A stretch of 10,987 nt of DNA from an uncultured Fidelibacterota bacterium (GTDB lineage: Bacteria; Marinisomatota; Marinisomatia; Marinisomatales; UBA1611), in assembly GCA_913041325.1 (NCBI GenBank), contig CAJWHU010000042.1, positions 1 to 10,987 on the forward strand, written 5' to 3'. Position numbers and translations under genes: made by a program. Positions 8,197-10,987 of the stretch are shown one piece after another; position 1 is the stretch's first letter; each line of letters begins with the position of its first letter. Below the pieces are notes generated by a model, which worked only from the letters and a program-made list of their open reading frames with translations, was not told where the DNA came from and did no database searches.

Positions 8197-9123
8197 ATGG
8201 AAGCCAGTATCACACTAAAAAAAGTTGGAAAGTTAATAGACGACAAAACCATACTTGCAGGTTTGTCTTTTGGCATAGAAAGAGGTAGTCTAGTTGCAAT
8301 TGTTGGCTTGAATGAGTCGGGTAAGTCCATACTTTTAAAATTACTATCTGGCTATGAGGATCCTGACTATGGTCAGGTCTTTATTCAGGGCTTGGATATG
8401 CAAAAAAGAAGGAATGAGACAAGGGGATCAATTGGATACGTTAGTTACACTTGTGATCTTGATCCATCTTTGACCATAGAGCAAAATATAAAGTTCAATG
8501 CTAATCTATATTCAGTAAATAATGATCTATACAAAAAACGCATGGAGAAGTATTCAGATGCATTAGATCTTCAAAATTTTTTAAATACTTTATCTTATAA
8601 AGTTTCCAGCGGCGTCCAAAAAAAAGCTATGCTAGTTAAAGCTTTGATTCACAACCCAGATATTTTGATTTTGGATGAGCCAACAGGCTTCATGGATGCA
8701 GAATCTACTCGTATGACTTGGGATTTAATCAAAGAATTGAAAGGAGGTAAATCAATTATTTATGTTAGTAACTCAATTAGTGAAGTTGAGCAGGCGCATG
8801 ACAGGATACTTGTTTTTAATGAGGGTAAAATAATTATGGATGGGCATCTTGATAAACTACTAGAAAACACGACAGAATATCATCAATTCCAAATAGAGTT
8901 TGAAAATTTAGATGATGATACCTTTGAGATACTCACAAAAATACCAACGGTTGTTTCCCCAAGCAAAATTGATAATGTTTTTTATTTTTATGGAAGGACA
9001 AGAAGTGTTTTTTTTGATGTAATTAACAAAGCCTCTGATTTTAATCTTATTGATTTAGAAGTAAAAAAGCTCGGCCTCCGAGATCTTTTGGACTCTGAAT
9101 TTTCGGGAAGGGGAATATTATGA
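8197..9123 (+). CDS. ABC transporter ATP-binding protein with degenerate motifs
   Basis: This 308-residue protein is a nucleotide-binding subunit of the ABC-2/CcmA-like exporter type, acting with the membrane protein encoded directly downstream. The ATPase domain spans about 1-220. Walker A is GLNESGKS (37-44), with Glu40 where ABC transporters usually have Gly. The Q-loop Gln is replaced by Tyr84 in IGYVSYT. The signature reads VSSGV (136-140) instead of LSGGQ. Walker B, ILILDEPTG (156-164), with catalytic-type Glu161, is intact, and the H-loop His is Asn192 in VSNSISEVE. A C-terminal extension (about 225-308) resembles the accessory domain found on many ABC-2 ATPases. The start has only a weak AGG, 12 bp after polA. 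The stop overlaps the permease ATG as ATGA (9120-9123), which points to a 1:1 complex. The substrate is unknown. The protein may hydrolyse ATP slowly or act mainly by nucleotide binding, by inference. Confidence 0.85.
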   Translation: MEASITLKKVGKLIDDKTILAGLSFGIERGSLVAIVGLNESGKSILLKLLSGYEDPDYGQVFIQGLDMQKRRNETRGSIGYVSYTCDLDPSLTIEQNIKFNANLYSVNNDLYKKRMEKYSDALDLQNFLNTLSYKVSSGVQKKAMLVKALIHNPDILILDEPTGFMDAESTRMTWDLIKELKGGKSIIYVSNSISEVEQAHDRILVFNEGKIIMDGHLDKLLENTTEYHQFQIEFENLDDDTFEILTKIPTVVSPSKIDNVFYFYGRTRSVFFDVINKASDFNLIDLEVKKLGLRDLLDSEFSGRGIL

Positions 9124-9869
9124 TTAGAGCTCTTATGTTGCGAAGGATTTGGGTTTGGAAAAACCAACTGGTACCGAACATATTTCTTTTTTTTACTTTA
9201 CCAGTTAGTGTTTTTTACTTCGTTAGTTTACCCTTAAAAAATATTATGAGATTCAGTCTTTCAGACGTTCCATATGATATTTGGGTATTCCCGGGGCTTA
9301 TATTTATAATTGGTTCATTTAGTATCTACCCTTCGATATATAGAGATTACTTTGATCTCAGAATTAATAACAAAGTATTAATTAACATATCCCTATCTCC
9401 ATATAGTAAAAAAAGAATAATATTTTCGACACTAGTATCATCATTATCTGAATCATTTGTAATGATTTTAATTAGTACTTTGATCTATTTTACTTTGACA
9501 TCCATTCCTTACAGTCTCCTAACATTTTTGTTCTTTGGAATCTGTTTATCCACTTACTTATTTATATTGGGCAACTTGTTAATATTTTTATCGGTCACAA
9601 TTGATACCCTATCAGTAATGTTACTAGGATTGATAACTATATTTATTCTGGTTTTGTTCGGGAGTGGTTTTTTATTCGAGTTATCCTTCTATCCAATTGT
9701 TTTAGAGTCAATATTATCTTGGTCTCCGTTTGCAATTTCTTTTCAAGTCTTTCAAAAATTTCACTCTACTGGCATAATAGCTTGGAGGTCATTGTTTGGT
9801 CTTACCATATTAATTTACCTTTTTATAACATTTAATGGCTACCAATTAAAGAGAAAACTAAAACAATAA
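9120..9869 (+). CDS. ABC-2 type transporter permease
   Basis: This 249-residue membrane protein has six predicted helices at about 18-38, 53-73, 104-128, 131-156, 163-187 and 220-240, the topology of the ABC-2 (PF01061-like) half-transporters. The cytoplasmic segment between helices 2 and 3 carries INISLSPYSKKRIIF (88-102), matching the family's 'll-sP-s' coupling motif. WSPFAISFQVFQ (201-212) before the last helix matches the usual 'nP-t-v-alR' segment. Such proteins commonly export drugs, glycans, lipids or haem precursors; nothing here identifies the cargo. AAGGGGA at 9108-9114 is a good ribosome-binding site, and the ATG overlaps the ATPase stop. Only one permease gene is present, so a homodimer with two copies of the ATPase is the simplest complex. 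Confidence 0.85.
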   Translation: MIRALMLRRIWVWKNQLVPNIFLFFTLPVSVFYFVSLPLKNIMRFSLSDVPYDIWVFPGLIFIIGSFSIYPSIYRDYFDLRINNKVLINISLSPYSKKRIIFSTLVSSLSESFVMILISTLIYFTLTSIPYSLLTFLFFGICLSTYLFILGNLLIFLSVTIDTLSVMLLGLITIFILVLFGSGFLFELSFYPIVLESILSWSPFAISFQVFQKFHSTGIIAWRSLFGLTILIYLFITFNGYQLKRKLKQ

Positions 9870-9888
9870 ACTTTGATTATTATAAAAT

Positions 9889-10987
9889 ATGATTGGACCG
9901 AAAGCTTACATCGCAAAAGATAAATTGGAAAGAAATATTAAAAATATACGTACATACATTGGTCCAAAAAAATTGATGATTGTAGTTAAGGCAAACGGGT
10001 ATGGGCACGGTCTTTTAAATGTTGCCAGTATTCTCAGTAGTCAAGAAGATATTATACTTTGTGTTTTTAATATACAAGAGGCAATATTGTTAAGAGAGAA
10101 TGGGGTAAGAAATAATATCTTTATATTTTCTAGGATTCAGCAAGATTGGGTAATAAGAGCATTTGAATTGAACCTATGGGTAAATATATGTCACTGGGAT
10201 GACTTATTGCTTGTGGATAGAATTATTTCCGAAACAGGTTTGTGCCCCAAAATTCATTTAAAGTTTGATACTGGTATGACGAGATTGGGTTTTGATATTA
10301 CTGATTCTGAAAAAGTCTTTAACTTTTTAAGCGATCGCCCTAAAATTCCGATTGAGGGAATCTATTCACACTTCTCAACGGCAGATGAGGGTGATATTTC
10401 CTTTGCCGAGAAACAACTAACACTATTTAATGATATAGTGCTTCAGGCAAAGAGAAATGGAATAATCTTTAAATACATTCATTGTTCAAATAGTGGTGCT
10501 TTATTGAATCTTCCTGATTCTTATTTCAATACATTAAGAGTCGGTATGCTTGCATATGGCGTATCTCCCTCAGATGAGGTTAAGATGAAAATAGATGTTG
10601 AGCCTGTGATGAGTTTTTGCGGACCAGTTGTCAATTTACGAAGAGTGGAATCAGGTACAAGTGTAAGCTATGGTGGTGTGTATAAAACCAAAAAAGAGAC
10701 AAATATCGGTGTCGTTCAGATAGGGTTTGCTGACGGTCTTCCAAGACAATGGTATGAAGAGGGCTTTGTGAGCTATGAGGGCAATTATTTTAATATAGCC
10801 GGAAGGATTTGTATGGATCAGTTTATGGTCGATTTCAGAGATGTTAAACCAAATATGGGAGACGAAGTCCTAATTTTTGGAAAGAAAAAGAAAGATGAAA
10901 TTCCAATTGAGACGATAGCAAAGAAAATTAATACAACAACCTATGTCTTGTTAACAGCAATTCAAGGCAGAACAGAGCATATAACTA
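9889..10987 (+). CDS. alr: Alanine racemase, 3' end cut by the window
   Basis: This PLP enzyme interconverts L- and D-alanine, supplying D-alanine for peptidoglycan. The frame runs 366 codons from the ATG at 9889 to the window edge without a stop. Members usually have about 360-380 residues, so little is missing. The PLP-lysine motif VVKANGYGHG holds Lys34. KFDTGMTRLGF and IYSHFSTADEGD are typical of the barrel. HCSNSGALL and LRVGMLAYG form the phosphate and ring contacts. The second catalytic base is Tyr261 in SYGGVY, and GRICMDQFMVD (Met309) belongs to the active-site wall. The start gives the expected beginning (PKAYIAKDKLERNIKNIR), although no Shine-Dalgarno is seen in the 19-bp gap after the ABC permease. 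It is probably the last visible member of a polA-ABC-ABC-alr transcript. Confidence 0.95.
   Translation, partial: MIGPKAYIAKDKLERNIKNIRTYIGPKKLMIVVKANGYGHGLLNVASILSSQEDIILCVFNIQEAILLRENGVRNNIFIFSRIQQDWVIRAFELNLWVNICHWDDLLLVDRIISETGLCPKIHLKFDTGMTRLGFDITDSEKVFNFLSDRPKIPIEGIYSHFSTADEGDISFAEKQLTLFNDIVLQAKRNGIIFKYIHCSNSGALLNLPDSYFNTLRVGMLAYGVSPSDEVKMKIDVEPVMSFCGPVVNLRRVESGTSVSYGGVYKTKKETNIGVVQIGFADGLPRQWYEEGFVSYEGNYFNIAGRICMDQFMVDFRDVKPNMGDEVLIFGKKKKDEIPIETIAKKINTTTYVLLTAIQGRTEHIT

Overview
This is an AT-rich, densely packed bacterial chromosomal segment in which every recognised gene lies on the + strand. The gene content is mostly housekeeping: GroES/GroEL, DNA polymerase I, dUTPase and alanine racemase. 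The compact layout, with ATGA and TTGA stop/start overlaps and short gaps, and the low GC suggest a streamlined, free-living bacterium. The GroEL sequence, including its Gly-Gly-Met tail, looks like FCB-group relatives such as Marinimicrobia/SAR406. That placement is an impression from memory, not a computed phylogeny. I see no tRNA, rRNA, CRISPR array, insertion sequence, phage gene or other sign of recent transfer.

Region 1 (1-3198) is a tight run of five genes: the C-terminal end of an MscS-type mechanosensitive channel, a DUF423 membrane protein, an APC-superfamily amino acid permease, a homocysteine S-methyltransferase and dUTPase. The permease and methyltransferase overlap by 4 nt, and the pairing recalls the mmuP-mmuM pair for S-methylmethionine uptake and use. 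The permease has no ordinary start codon where its family needs one. The only ATG lies inside the first transmembrane helix, so initiation at a rare ATT or a sequence error must be considered.

Region 2 (3199-5407) is a 197-bp regulatory gap followed by groES, groEL and a strong rho-independent terminator. The gap has a plausible sigma-70 promoter and an imperfect 22-bp inverted repeat. I see no CIRCE element in it.

Region 3 (5408-10987) holds polA, a two-gene ABC-2 type transporter (ATPase plus permease) and alanine racemase, which runs off the right edge just before its expected end. The polA proofreading domain has lost three of its four catalytic positions, while the flap-nuclease and polymerase motifs are intact. 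The ABC ATPase keeps Walker B but has substitutions in Walker A, the Q-loop, the signature and the H-loop.

I do not see a clear undescribed multi-gene system. The best leads are the degenerate ABC ATPase with its partner, the mmuPM-like pair with its start-codon problem, and the unexplained inverted repeat upstream of groES.
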